The notes beneath the pieces are model-generated. The model worked only from the letters and a program-made list of their open reading frames with translations, was not told the DNA's origin and made no database searches. Source: Eleginops maclovinus (taxonomy: Eukaryota > Chordata > Actinopteri > Perciformes > Eleginopidae). From it: a DNA stretch of 64,000 nt. The stretch lies in the NCBI RefSeq assembly GCF_036324505.1, contig NC_086357.1, positions 21,897,293 to 21,961,292 on the forward strand, read 5' to 3'. Below, piece by piece: positions 40,501 to 52,500 of the stretch; position 1 is the first letter of the stretch, and each line of letters opens with the position of its first letter. The position numbers and the translations under genes are program-made.

Positions 40501-43500
40501 GTGGTGTTAGCCAGGATCCTCTTACTCTCCCTCAGGGCCTGGAGGAGGCTCTTCTGCCACAGGACCCGCTGATCCGCCAGCAGCTTCCTCTGAAAGGACA
40601 AATATCTGGAAGTCATCCTCATCTTATAACAGAGACAGGCAGCAGGAAACAAATAAAGAATGCGACAATTGTCAAACTAAATGAACATTCCCGCATCGTT
40701 GCTTGTTTATCCCACACTGTATGAACCCAATTGACATGGTTATGAATTGTGAAGCAGCAGATGGGGCCACCTCTCACTACACATTGTGTAGCATGAGAGT
40801 GCATGTTATTTGACGGTTGGGCTTCTTTGTCCCAGATACCTTCAGTGGAAAAAGGGGAAAACAGCCTTATTCTCTCTTATAAGTGGAACACATCTGGGCC
40901 ACAGAGGGATTCATCCAGGACTAAAACTGGTCGGAATAACGTTTTCTATGCATGTGCTTCAGCAATATTTTCATTTTTTGGTGCACTATAATCAATCTTT
41001 TTTAGATGTGCTTCTTGCTTTCTAATGACTGAATTAAAACCATACACTGAATAATGGGAAATTAGATTATGTAGATGGGTACACACACACACACTTTGGG
41101 AGGTATTGCAGTTATACCAAAGATCCGAGCACTGAGTTCACTCCTTAGTCTCAGAGTTTTATCCAGACTGAAGCAGAGACACAGTCTTGATTGTGAAGGG
41201 AGAGGTGACTGGGTTCTCTCCAGAGGCATCCATTACAATACATTATTATTCTGCCCTGCCTGTCTGTAAATGCTTCCTGACCACCAGGGATTCTCAGCCC
41301 GCTCACTTCCCACGTAGCCCATCTGCAGAGGCAGGCGAGCCAGGCAGGACTGTAAATGCCAGAGATGGGAAAAAAAAAAAGGCACACCACAGGAATAAGA
41401 TGTCTCTGCCTCTAACCTGTCAGGCCTAAATGCATATTATTTAAAAGTTTATACCAGAAAGACAGGAACAACTTTACTCCTGGCAGACAGTGGGTACCAT
41501 TTGGTGTAGAAATGCATTGCTGTCAATACATCAAAGTTATGTAACGGTGTTATCATAATCTCTTTAAACTGATGAGGAAACTGCCAAGAAAAACCCCCCA
41601 TCTACGTCTGTATATTGAGCCAGCATGGTGGATTTAGTGGGGAATCCACACGACTGTTTGCCATTTTAAAAGAAAAGAATTACAGCATTAAACAACAAGA
41701 TGTCCTTCCAGTACAAATGACGCTATGTTTTGGTTTGTAAGAATTTAGGACTTTTTTTTTCTTAAAAACAATGCAGCAGCACCAGCAACAACATCTGTCA
41801 TGCAAGGAACCAATTATTTGTAAATAGTTGGTCACAAATATATTGAAAGTACAAATGTTGAACCTCAATCGTAATTAAGGATGTTGGTTAGATTTGTAAG
41901 ACTAAACCATCTAATATTTAACCTCCATAACACACTATTTTTACAACTATTTAATGATTTTAATATATTAAATATGTGATGAAGATGAGGAGAGACATCA
42001 TGTGTGTTGGTTTACCATTTTGGCCATTTTCTCAGTGATGGGCTTGGCGGCCTCCACAGAGTCGATGGTGATGTTGCAGTCCTGCTCGATGGTGAGCTGT
42101 TGTTTGAAACGCTGATGAAGCTCCTCATGACTAAAGTCCAGTTTAGGGTACTGATGGTCCGACCGCTAAAACACATACACACAAACACGAGGGTGAGAAA
42201 GCGGGACAGAAACAGAGAAATAACTGATGCCTACTGTAAGGCAAGGCAAGGCAAGCTGATTTATGTAGCACCTTTAAACACAAGGCAATTCAAAGTGCTT
42301 TATAAAAATGAAAGACATTAAGAGCATTAAGAAATAGTGCAGCATATTATAAAAAGGCATTTAAAAACAGTCATTTAAAAGCAAAGATAATGAAATAAAC
42401 ACAACAGGTATAAAATACATGAATAAAAGTTACACTGCAGAATAAAGTTACAGTGCAATGTTAGATCAGAACAGTTCAATTAAAAGCAGCGGCAAAAAGA
42501 AATGTTTTCAGCCTGGATTTAAAGGCAGTAAGAGTAGCAGCGGACCTGCAGGGCTCTGGGAGTTTGTTCCAGATATTTGGAGCATAATAACTGAACGCTG
42601 CTTCTCCTTGTTTAGCTCTAATTCTGGGGACAGAAAGCTGACCCCTGCCAGAAGACCTGAGAGTTCTGGATGGTTCATAATGTAGCAGGAGATCACAAAC
42701 GTATTTTGGGCCTAAACCATTCAATGCTTTATAAACCAGCAGCAGAACTTTGAAATCAATTCTCTGACAGACAGGAAGCCAGGGTAAAGACTTCAGAACT
42801 GGACTGATGTGATCCACTCTCTAGTGTTAGTGAGGACTCGAGCAGCAGCGTTCTGAATCAGCTGCAGCTTTCTAATGGATTTCTTAGTGAGACCTGTAAA
42901 GACACCGTTACAGTAGTCCAGTCTACTGAAGATAAAAAGCACAGAAGATTGAAAGACCCTGACCTTCATTGTAGTTACCTCTAACGGGCCTACCAATTGA
43001 CTAATGGTCTTTTCAGGCCAGTGATCAAAGCCCAAGTCATAAAAGCATTTTAGTCCGCTGCAAAGAAAGTGTTAGTGTCACAATCTTTGGCTTAGTGATG
43101 CGAGAGAGCAAACCCAGACAACATTTTTCTTCTCAGTTTGATATTATTAAGATTTGAATGAACATATAAAAAGGGGGTCCAAAGCTTAAATACTATTTTT
43201 TGGGGGATGATTGAAAAGAAAATCTAGCCAACAAAGTGGTCAATAAGTGCTTTTGATCATAAGTGGCCTGAAATTAATTGCTGAATGAATGTGTGTATGC
43301 TTAGTAAATTCACTATCAAAATACCTTTCTAACAAAGCACCAGATCAATTGGGATTGAATTGACAAAGAACTGAGCAACAGACTGTAAGACAATGCCACA
43401 TTTCTTACTAAAATAAATACAATGTGCTTTATAAATGTCAGTAATTGTTTAAAGGAGGTAATGACCTTGCCGAGGCAGTAAGACCATACTATCTGTACAT

Positions 43501-46500
43501 GTCGTAGAAAGATTGTAGCCATTAGTGCCCGTAGTACAGCGGTAAGAACATTTATTAGCTCCTAGTAAATCAGGCCTTGGAGAGATGGAGCATGGACCGC
43601 AGCCGGAGTTTAAGCTAGTGTGCCACATAAATTGCTCACCAGACAGCTCTTGGGCAATATTACAACTTCAGAAAAACCGAAGAGCTAAGAAGCTAACACA
43701 GGGATAATTGTGCTGACACAATCAGGTTGAAAGTGCAAACTTGGAGCTTCTGAGGTACAAAGAAAAGCAAAAAGCTCTACAGAAAAGGGCTGTACAGCTG
43801 TGTGACTTTATTAAAATGCATAATGATACTGTCCAAACCTGTCCTGTGCATAGACTGTATATATAAAGGTACTGGTTCAAACCCACAATTCAACAAAACT
43901 GAGGAGTGTACAAACTATATTTAGCATTGCAAGCAAATCAAAGTGCAATGTTTTGTTGAATGGGCCAGTTTCAACATGAACACAAATAATGAAATGATAA
44001 TACCATACATTCTCTGATGACAAGTTGAAACTAGATCAAACTGCATTTTGTACAAGCATCAGCCTAATCAAAATTCCATCTCGCAACAACAAACAATATT
44101 CTAATTAGATTGTGTGTCTGCTGCTAACACCGATTCCAAATCCTCCGGAGACCATCCAGTCTGCTCCTCTGTTATCTAACGGACCAGTTATTTGGACAGC
44201 CTTTCAGTCATTAAATCAACCTACCAGACAGTCACAGTCATAGTCAGATAACCAGCCTTACATTTAGCCAGTTTCACATTTCACTAAGTGGCATGATTAA
44301 AGATAAAAATACAGGAGCTGCTTAGCGCTACCCTCTCACACACACACACACACACAAAGGCTAACATCAACATCAAGTTGACCGAAAATACTTATAAATC
44401 TGTTAAAAATTCTAAACCTGAACAAAAAGCTGTTAGTGAATCATGTGAGAATCAGAAGGGGAAGTGAGATGAGAAAAGGGGAGGAGAGGTGAGAAGAGGA
44501 GAGGCGAGTACAGCCGAGCAGCCATTAGGAAGCAGTCGGCTCACTATAAATAGGCCAATGCCCGTCTGGCTGTGAAGGAGTGACAATCAAATCTTTCGTA
44601 GTCAGGCTGGAGCCTTCTGACAGTTTTCCCAGCTCCATGGTGCTTTGACAAACACAATATCTGTATTCATGTGATACATCGACACTCTTCATCATACAAC
44701 CTCATGCAGTTCAATAACTGTAACTAATGTCTCTAATGCTTCTGGATTGAAAATGCATTCTTTATGAAATGCATGACTCGGCATTGATTGATCTTCTACA
44801 TCTCTCATCTTTTTAAAAGTAACAACTGGGGTAAAGAAATTGCTGATTGCAACACACATCTGCTACATCAAAATCAGCATGTTGTAGTCACTAAAAAACC
44901 CTCCATTTAGTTTAAGATTGAACAATAAACACCACCAGCCAACAAGTGCATGTATATGATAGTTATTATGTCATAAGTGACTAAATTGTCTCCTAGTTTA
45001 TGGAATAACGATAAATTAAAGCCAATTTATCTGTAGATGCTACATTTAAAGTGAATTTTGGTGAACCACAAGGATTACTGCTAGGCCTATTGATATTTGT
45101 TCTTGTGGTCATACATTATGCATTTTTAGTTATTATGATTAAGAGTTTCACAGTCAAAACCTCCGTCAATCTGTAGTATATGAATAATGTGGGTGTTGTT
45201 TGATCCGACTTGACTTTGAGAGGTCTGGTAAAAGGAGTAACCAAGCATCGACTGATAGATTTCAATTATAAAAAACGATGCTAAGCTGTTATCGTTGCAC
45301 CGAAAAACTTTCTAACTTTCAGACTTGGGTCCACTTCTATCCCGCAGTGAGTAAAAAAAGAGGACAGAAACACAAAACTCACGTGTAAAACAGTCAGAAC
45401 TGTTTTCAAACGTTGTCATGTAGGAAACTATGGCTTATAAAGGAATGCACATTTTGAGAAAATAGGTTGTCAGTGCCCTAAAATCATCTAAAAACAAATC
45501 ACTGTACTGTGTCACAACTGCCAGTCTGTACTACAGTTACCTGTGTGTAGTAGTCCTGAACCAGCGATGAGGAGCACTGGCCAGTGTTTGTGTTGAGGCT
45601 GGGCTGGTAGTCGGGCTGGACGATTTGCACGGCCTTTAGCACCATGTCTCTTTCATCTTGCCGAAACACACACTTTCTGAACACATCATCCAGAGACAAG
45701 CCGTCCTCCTCCATCTGGGTCAGGCACCTGGACAGACAGGGACATACAGTTGGTAATGGTATCAGATTTTAACCATGCTACAATATGTGGTGACCTGGGG
45801 ATGCTCATCAGAATAAGTGGCTTTACCATTATTCTCGCCAGGTATTGATATTTCTGGTTTTTAAATGTGACTTTTAAAATGTAATTGGGATAAAAGCAGT
45901 CCAGTCACTTTCCAATGACTCATATGAGCCCTTTGAGTAAGAATGGCCAATAGCACAATCAGTAATAGCAGTAAACAGATTAGACTCATCCAATTATTCT
46001 GTAAACCACAGAATATTATTGTGCTATGCGATACACGCAAAGCACAAACAGTAGATGATTATCTTTCCTGAGGTCCATAAGAGAACACAGAAGTGCAGTA
46101 CAGTGTAGCTGCAGTATTCCTCGACTTAACTCCCATCCAAAATACAGGCAATACCTACAAATACACCGTATAACCATCAGTTACACAGACAATGTTGGTA
46201 GGAACATAAAGACCAAATGATGCAGAATTTGATGTTAAAACATGTTTTTCTGGGCTCTCAACAACAAAGATGTATACTTTGCTTTGTGATAGTTGTTGCT
46301 TTGTCTGTGTTTCCCATGATATTGAATATCTGTGTGTGAGGAGATAGGTCAACTGTCTATGTGTACTATCAACAACACATGGTGTGTTTCCCAAATCAGC
46401 AACTAGTGTTAGCGCTGTTGGCAAAATAAACAGGGTTTACATAAAAATAGACTTTTAATACATTTTGTTCAAGGTATAAATGCAACTTCTTCCACACAAA

Positions 46501-49500
46501 AGCATACAGACACTGCTTGGCAGCCAAATTGGGAGCAGAGATGTTGGCCATATTACCAACAGTCTTTTAATATCTGCATGTGGGTTACAGCCTCCACCAT
46601 TTATTTGTTTCATATCTTGCCAACCGGAGACTTAAAGACAAATCTGAAGCCACATCTTGTCTGTATATAAGATCAGATTAAAAAAACATAACCTCCACAC
46701 AACTCCGGTACAGGAAGCAATTACAACTCTTTTTCCTTTCCATCCAGATTGGCTTTCGTGTAACCTTCAAGTAAAGCTAGCCAGAGAATGAGACCATCAG
46801 ATGACTAAGTACATTTTCATTTACGTGGGAGATTATGGTTATTATAATGGGAGAGATTTTGGAGTCTGATCACAAGTTCAGAGTGTACAACCCTTTGACC
46901 TGCCTGTTGATGTGGGACTGGGACTAAGATAATCGTATAACTTGCTGGGCTTCTGATTAATTCAGCTCCCCACAAGGATCATTGTATATGTCTCGCCTAC
47001 CCTGATCTACAGTTTCAGAATATAAAGGTATGTATTTGCATTGATGGGCCTTTCTGTCAAGAGTATGCGAATGATCTAGGGGTAGATGAGCACTGACGAC
47101 ATCAGAGAAATGTTTATTCAAATAGAACCTCTTAGAGATCTCCTAGAGAGGGAACAGTCTCTAACCGGTCCCGTGAATACAGATGGGAGGTGCCATAACA
47201 TGATTATTTCATAACTCGGTTTGATAGGTTGCCTCAGAAGACCTGTGAATGAATTAATCCAGCCAGGTGGATCATTATTATTCTGTGACTAGCAAGATCC
47301 AGAGGTTGCATATACATCAATGATCAATGTTGAGACATTCCTCACATCAGCATTGAAAAATGATTAAATGAATATAGTGGGTTTTTTTACACTGATCTAT
47401 ACCAAACAAGGTTTTTTTTACTACGTCAGTCTGTAAGATACCACTAGTAGACTTGGACTTTCTGGAATTTCTGCAGCACCACAAAACTTAATTCAGATAT
47501 TTTTACCAAATATTGTGATTTTGATAACATTTTGCTTAATTGTGCAGCCATAGTGTTTGGTATTTAAATAGCTGTTCCCTGATGTATTCTTCTAATTTAT
47601 GAATTGGGCCAATGAAATATTTGTAAAAACTGACTGAATGGCATCCAGGTTATACATGCAATTTGTACTACCTACTGTATACACTATTTTGTATATGTGG
47701 AATAGCATCTGTCATATGTCTACAGGGATAAAACCTTGTTAGTGCCATGCACACTTTGAGGTATAGAGCCCCTGCCAAACCATGATTGAGTAGCCTGAAC
47801 AAGGTGTTTGGATGCACTGCTCCCTAGAGGTAAACAACTGAACTACGTGACCGAGCCAAGAGACTCCAGTGAGGAAAACCCATTTGTCATCTCCACAGAG
47901 GATGGGAGCACTCTGCTTCACCTGCACACCTTCTCCTCGAGACAATTATAAATAACAGCAGGCTGATTACCATCTGGAGGAAACTTGCATCAGCAATTTC
48001 CTACACCTGCATCTTATCAAGTGAGATGGTTTCTGCACATGACTGAATAAAAACTGTCTAGTGTTTGAAGTGTATGTTATATATATATATTTTTTTTTAG
48101 TATTTTCACTTGTGCCTTTGAGTCTCCCGTGATGCAATGTGCAATTTTATGCTGAGTAAATGAGAGAGCCTCGAACAAAGAGAGGATTAGTCTGGGTGCT
48201 GGCACTGTGGTCCGGACTAACAAAGAGAGCAGAGAGGTTGAAAGATAGAGCATAATCAGACTGGTGACTGCTCTGCTTCACCCAAGGGAGCAAAGAGCTC
48301 TGGAGGACACAGCACTTACAAAAGGGAAAACTTTCAGGGATAAGTGTGTGCGTAGGAGAGACAGAGGAGAGGGGAACAGATGGGTGCACTGAGGGTAAGG
48401 ATGCTGCAGGGGGGACTTCACAGGCGAGAGTGATATTAGGAGAGTACTAATAAATTGGAAAACAACACAGAGAAAGGCAGGAGACAAACACAGAGAAAGA
48501 GAGAAAAACGATGATAGTGATGACTGTAGGAGAAAAGAGAGCAGAAGTGCACCACTGCAGAACAACAATGTCCTACAAGCATCAGCTTACTCTGATCGAT
48601 GGACTAACCAGATACCTACAATCCCACTGCCCTGCCACCACCACCTGTCTTGCTATTGGACCACGCTGCATAGGGTGATGTCTCCAGGGTCCAGGGGGAA
48701 TGTGTGTGTGCGTCACTGTGTGTGGTTTTGCAACAGCACTTGACCCAGCAGAGGATGATGAAGCTCTCAAACAGCTAATCAAGCCAGCAGTGAAATGCGG
48801 CACAGATAATATTCCAATATTCCATTCCACTTCTCAGGCTATTTAGCAAAGTGTGATTACAAGGTACATAGCTGTGGCCCAGATTACAAAGTGCCCTCAC
48901 CACACGTCATATGAAGGTCAGACCTTGAGGAAACTGAGGGCTGTGTGGGCTAACCCCGCACTAACCCCTTCACAAAATAGGGGGTCTTACATTAAAAAGA
49001 GCGAAATCAATGGTGCATTCACAGAGAAAATGTAATAAAATATCTACTACGAAGAAGACCGACACCAAAAGAGTCACTTTAACTCAGGTTACCCTACAGG
49101 TTCTGATGTTTTTCACCACTGACAAACAATTGAAAAAGTAACTAATGTGCAAGAACCAGGACTGGATCTTTGGAGGCATTGCAGAGATTGATATGTGAAA
49201 GTTAAAAGCTTTTGAAGTATGATAGCCCTGTTTCCATGTTATGTTGTGTTCCTAAAATGCAGACTGGACAGGAGGAGACTGAACCAGAATGTGACATTTC
49301 CAAACGGGTATAAAAGTGCATTGTTCAACAGCGTCCATATGTCAACATGCAAGAGGGGGAATGAAGTAAATACAGTTTGTGCCCTGGAGTTTTCCTGCTA
49401 TAATAATAACTCCTGACTAAGGTTAAGCCCTGCCTGGGCTGCAGGCCAGCTGATTGTGTTGGCTGCCATCAAACAAGCACACACACTATGACTGAGTGTT

Positions 49501-52500
49501 CTGCTGAGGCTTTGAGCTGTGCCCAGTAGGGTTTTACTGTATGTGTTAAATTTCATGCAATAAATCCAAAGTGTGACACACAGTCAGTGACATAAAAACT
49601 TGATTAATATTACTTAACTGTGATTTGTCAGGATGACCTAGTTACAGCTGAGACACAACCGGACTACTGGCTGTCAAGGCTTGATACAAGGTTGCTTAAA
49701 CTTGTAATTTGAGCAAAAAGAAATAGAGAGTTATCTTCAAACTAGTAGTCTGTGCCAAAACCCATTCAGACTATGTCAGCACGCTGCTGTGGAAACTAAA
49801 ACTTTGTGAAAAGCTATAATAATTATTACAGAAACTTCTGCAAATTGACAAAACTAATTGAAGAAACCTCTATAAGATGCTGTGTTGCCATGGAAACAAT
49901 ATCAGTAATGACGGAAAGGAGCAGTAAATGAGGTGCTAGGAGTTGGAAACAATTGATTCTGTCAGCAGACTATAGGATGGACACTGATCATGTTTGCCAT
50001 TAGAAACCGAGCGGCCCACACATGATCAGCAGTATAAACTGACGTGTGCTGACTGGAAATTGCCACTGAATGTAGAGTTCAAAGTTTAAATTATAGTTGA
50101 CTGTATGGTTGCAGCTGACCCTTTGAAGAGCAGCCCATGAGAAAAACAGCTGTATTTGAGATAGACACTTTTATACGACGCACTATACCGGTGCTGACTC
50201 CGCAAGTGTCTGTATTTCTGTGTTTGAAAGCAGCTTTGATTTACAATGTATACACAAGACAACTTAAAACTAGACCATAATGGCAAAAGGGAAACCCTGA
50301 CCTCCACTGTAATTTCAGTTGCACTGCTACTGTAAAAGCCTCACTAGATCCTCATGAGGTTGCTCTTTAATCCCCATGTGACCAAAGTAACCACCATCCA
50401 GCCAACACTACTACCCTGCAGCCTTTAACTAAACCAACAACATTCAAACAATGAAACATGTATCATTTTCATAGATCAAAAGTGACAATCATAGCTCCGA
50501 TATAAAATAAATCATTTGCTACAACTCAGAAAGGAGTGCAGAAGTGCAAACAATGAACACAACATGACCCCTGCTGGTAAGTCTTTGTACTACTACTGTT
50601 CTCCTTAAAACTAAAATCTGTCCGATGGCTTTACAGTAATAGCACTCAAAAGTGAAAAATCTAATTATACAGAAACACATGATCTTGAATAGAGAGACAT
50701 TCATCCACAGCACTGTGTCAGCACTATAACAAAGCGTGGCTCCACAACACTCTGGATTGTTAGTGTTTTGATGCCATTGGAAGGCCAATAAACACAAGGT
50801 ACTGTATATATTAGGTGAGTCACAAACCCAGCTGTTTTTGAGTCCTGTTTATTGATGGCATGTGTGTACTTACCTTGTGATAACTTTTGGAGGGCAGTCA
50901 GGTTTACGTCCCATACACTCCAAGGCACTACAGTAGGATCCCAGGTTTGGCTTCAGATGAGCTTCTTCTAACAGAATAAATATGCGGCCAATCTGATTTA
51001 AATTGCCCTACAAATAAACAGACAGAGAGAGAGACATGGAATAATGAAACTTTGCTACCATGTGCATTTTATGCAAATGTTAAAGGTCCCCTCTTGTGCA
51101 AAATGCACTTCTTGCTGTCTTTTATACATCAATTTGTGTCCCCGGTGTGTAAGGAGACTCACAAAGTGTCAGAAAACTACAACCCTCTCTCTTTTCCTCC
51201 TTACCCACAACTCTAAAAACGGGGGTACAAACGAGCTGTTCCAGATTTGCTGCCGATATGACGTCATTACCGAAATGTGGGCTGGCTTTACATTGAACTC
51301 CTGGCAACATCCTGCCCACGTGACACGTCTCAACCTATCGTCCCCATACAGTCGCGAGCTGAATCCCCTCCGCAGCACTTCTGTGTGTCTGTGTATTCAG
51401 TAGGATGTCTGCAGGAGGGACTTAAGAGTTGTTGTATATATAATACATATAATGTCTCTCTTCTAGTGGTAAACACTGAGAAGTGTTTCAGAATTAATGC
51501 TTGATGTTGTTCGGAACATAATATGGCGTTTAATCAGAGCAGCGTTTAGCTGAGTTTCTCTGTTAGAAACGTCTCTCTTCAGACAGAGAGATCACGATTC
51601 TCAAAAGGGGCGTGGTCAGCTTCAGCTCAGCTCAAATTTAAAGCGAAAGTCACAGAATCAGCACTTTCGAAAACGGGGCTGAAACAGAGGGATAGTGGAC
51701 ATGCTAAAATCAATGATCTGTTTGGTATTTTGAGCCAAACAAGTCAGAGACAGGTTTTTTTAATATATTTGAGACCTATAATATATGCCATAAAAGAGCA
51801 TACTAGGAGACCCTTTAACACAATCATTGTTTTCTTGACACCAACATTTGATCTAAAAAGATTACTGTTACTTATTACTTATCTCATTTGTTGAACTCAC
51901 CTTCTTGGCCCACAACCTCATCATGATGTTGTAGACATCCGTTTTCATAACTTTACGTCCTCTCCTGATTCTGTGCTGGCTGATCAGGAAGCGCTGCGCC
52001 CTGTCAAAATCTTCAGCAAACACACACGCCTCCAAGTAAGAGCAGATGCTCTGGATGAGGTCCCCACATGCAGACTTCTCACTGTCCCGCTGCAGGACCT
52101 GTGGGTTACTTGAAGATGTCCATTGGCTTACTTGTTGACTGAGCCTCTCCATCTCTTTCACCTCCACCAGTTCTTTAGAGCTAACCTTAGCATCAGCAAC
52201 AGTATGCTTTTTAGATCCCTTCTGTTTTCCTTTAGATTCTTTCTGTGTCTTTGTTGCTGTCCCCGCAGCAGCAGTGGAGGTGACTGTTGAAGAAACTCCA
52301 GCACTAGTCTGATCAGACACTTTTTTGTGCCCTTTAATGTTCTTGATCAAGGGCTCTGGCTTTTTAGCAGTGGTAGATATAGTTTTATGTGTAGTACTGG
52401 GGAGCGATGAGCTGCTTTTGCTTCCTTTAGATTTGACTGTCGGTTTCAACTTTACATTCTCCAGTTTTTTATTTTTCTCCCGATTTAATTTCTCCTTCCA

